From the NCBI GenBank assembly GCA_032433595.1, contig JASWJB010000525.1, positions 1 through 19,411 of the forward strand: a stretch of DNA of 19,411 nucleotides, given 5' to 3'. How positions within the stretch are numbered: position 1 is the first letter of the stretch; every line of letters begins with the position of its first letter. Source of the stretch: Conoideocrella luteorostrata (taxonomy: Eukaryota; Ascomycota; Sordariomycetes; Hypocreales; Clavicipitaceae). This document shows positions 18,890-19,411 of the stretch, one piece after another. The notes beneath the pieces were generated by a model. The model ran no database searches. It was not told the DNA's origin and was given only the letters and a program-made list of their open reading frames with translations. A program made the translations under genes and the position numbers.

Positions 18890-19411
18890 TACTTATTAAC
18901 TATTTCTTTAGTATTCTTATATAGGTTAAATTTAGTAATCTATTAGTTATCTTTAGTAATAAATTCTTTCTATTTAACTAAAAACTTAACTTAAGGCTTA
19001 TTTTTACCTTATTTACGCTTAATTTAGTAAGTTATAATATATTTAATTTCCTAGTAATTTATAGTTTCCTCTCCTTTAAGGGTAATAAGTAGTAGCAAAG
19101 GTATTAATCTTATAAAGGGATTTAGTCCTTAGGCAGGTTTCTAGAGATATATAGCTAATACTATAGGATATACTCTTAATTTACTAGGAAAGTTAAGTTT
19201 ATATGCTAAAGAGTTAATTTTTTTAAGCACTTTATAGGGTCTAGCTTTGCTAGGTAACTACTTTTTCTTAGGTTTACTAGGTAAGTAGTATCCTTTATAT
19301 AGTTATAAATACACTATATCTCCTGCGTTAATATTAATAGGTTTATGCTTATTATTATACTATATTTTAGCGAAAGCTATAGCTATAGTAATTATAAGCT
19401 ACGCTTTATAC
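18890..19411 (-). pseudogene. RIP-degraded gypsy integrase C-terminus with chromodomain (chromovirus)
   Basis: Reading leftward on the minus strand from the window edge, an AIAFAKI-type segment leads into HKPININAGDIVYL, a GYYLPSKP-like loop, and a PYKVLKKINSLAYKL segment. This matches the conserved C-terminal end of Ty3/gypsy integrases. After a short gap, about 19065-18900 reads as a chromodomain, with a KFLVKW core followed by a segment like the WEP region. In-frame TAA and TAG replace Gln and Trp. Chromodomains in this position mark chromoviruses and steer insertion to modified chromatin. The rest of pol lies beyond the right edge. The orientation is opposite to the gag-protease relic at 13877-15970. 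Confidence 0.75.

Overview
The window looks like nuclear DNA of a filamentous ascomycete (Pezizomycotina; a sordariomycete would fit but is not proven). The grounds are a Zn2Cys6 regulator with the fungal middle homology region, two fungal-style F-box proteins, a LysM-domain protein, short GT-AG introns, and a large AT-rich block in which C-to-T and G-to-A changes have turned Gln, Arg and Trp codons into stops. That last pattern is the mark of repeat-induced point mutation (RIP).

Layout. 61-2573 (minus) is a Zn2Cys6 transcription factor with one likely intron near its 3' end. Its upstream region holds two inverted copies of a CGG-N4-CCG element around a TGACTCA site. 2574-4865 has no convincing gene but contains C homopolymers, GATA-type repeats and a dispersed TACTCCGTAC motif. 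4866-5910 holds the remains of an unrecognised minus-strand gene. The 3' end of this gene recurs at 10103-10730, where a 131-bp element with terminal inverted repeats has inserted. 6608-7205 (plus) is a two-LysM gene broken by a one-base frameshift. 7396-9078 and 11297-12775 (both minus) are intact, probably single-exon F-box genes; the second belongs to the DUF6546-type group.

From about 13.1 kb to the end the window is a transposon graveyard. A probable LTR (13663-13858) leads into a plus-strand Ty3/gypsy gag ending in a CCHC knuckle, then a retropepsin-like domain in the -1 frame running to about 15970. RIP damage increases from left to right along this element. At the right edge a minus-strand gypsy remnant keeps the integrase C-terminus and a chromodomain. 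Between them lies a long minus-strand coding relic that I cannot name (16921-18460).

The genes do not form an obvious pathway. The picture is an accessory, repeat-rich region: one regulator, two F-box proteins of the kind that expand in fungi, a decaying LysM (chitin-binding type) gene, duplicated gene debris and RIP-silenced retroelements. The most unusual items are the 131-bp insertion that carries splice-like GT..AG ends on both strands, a 17-bp inverted pair bracketing 7.5 kb that contains the LysM and F-box genes, and the CGG-N4-CCG pair upstream of the regulator.
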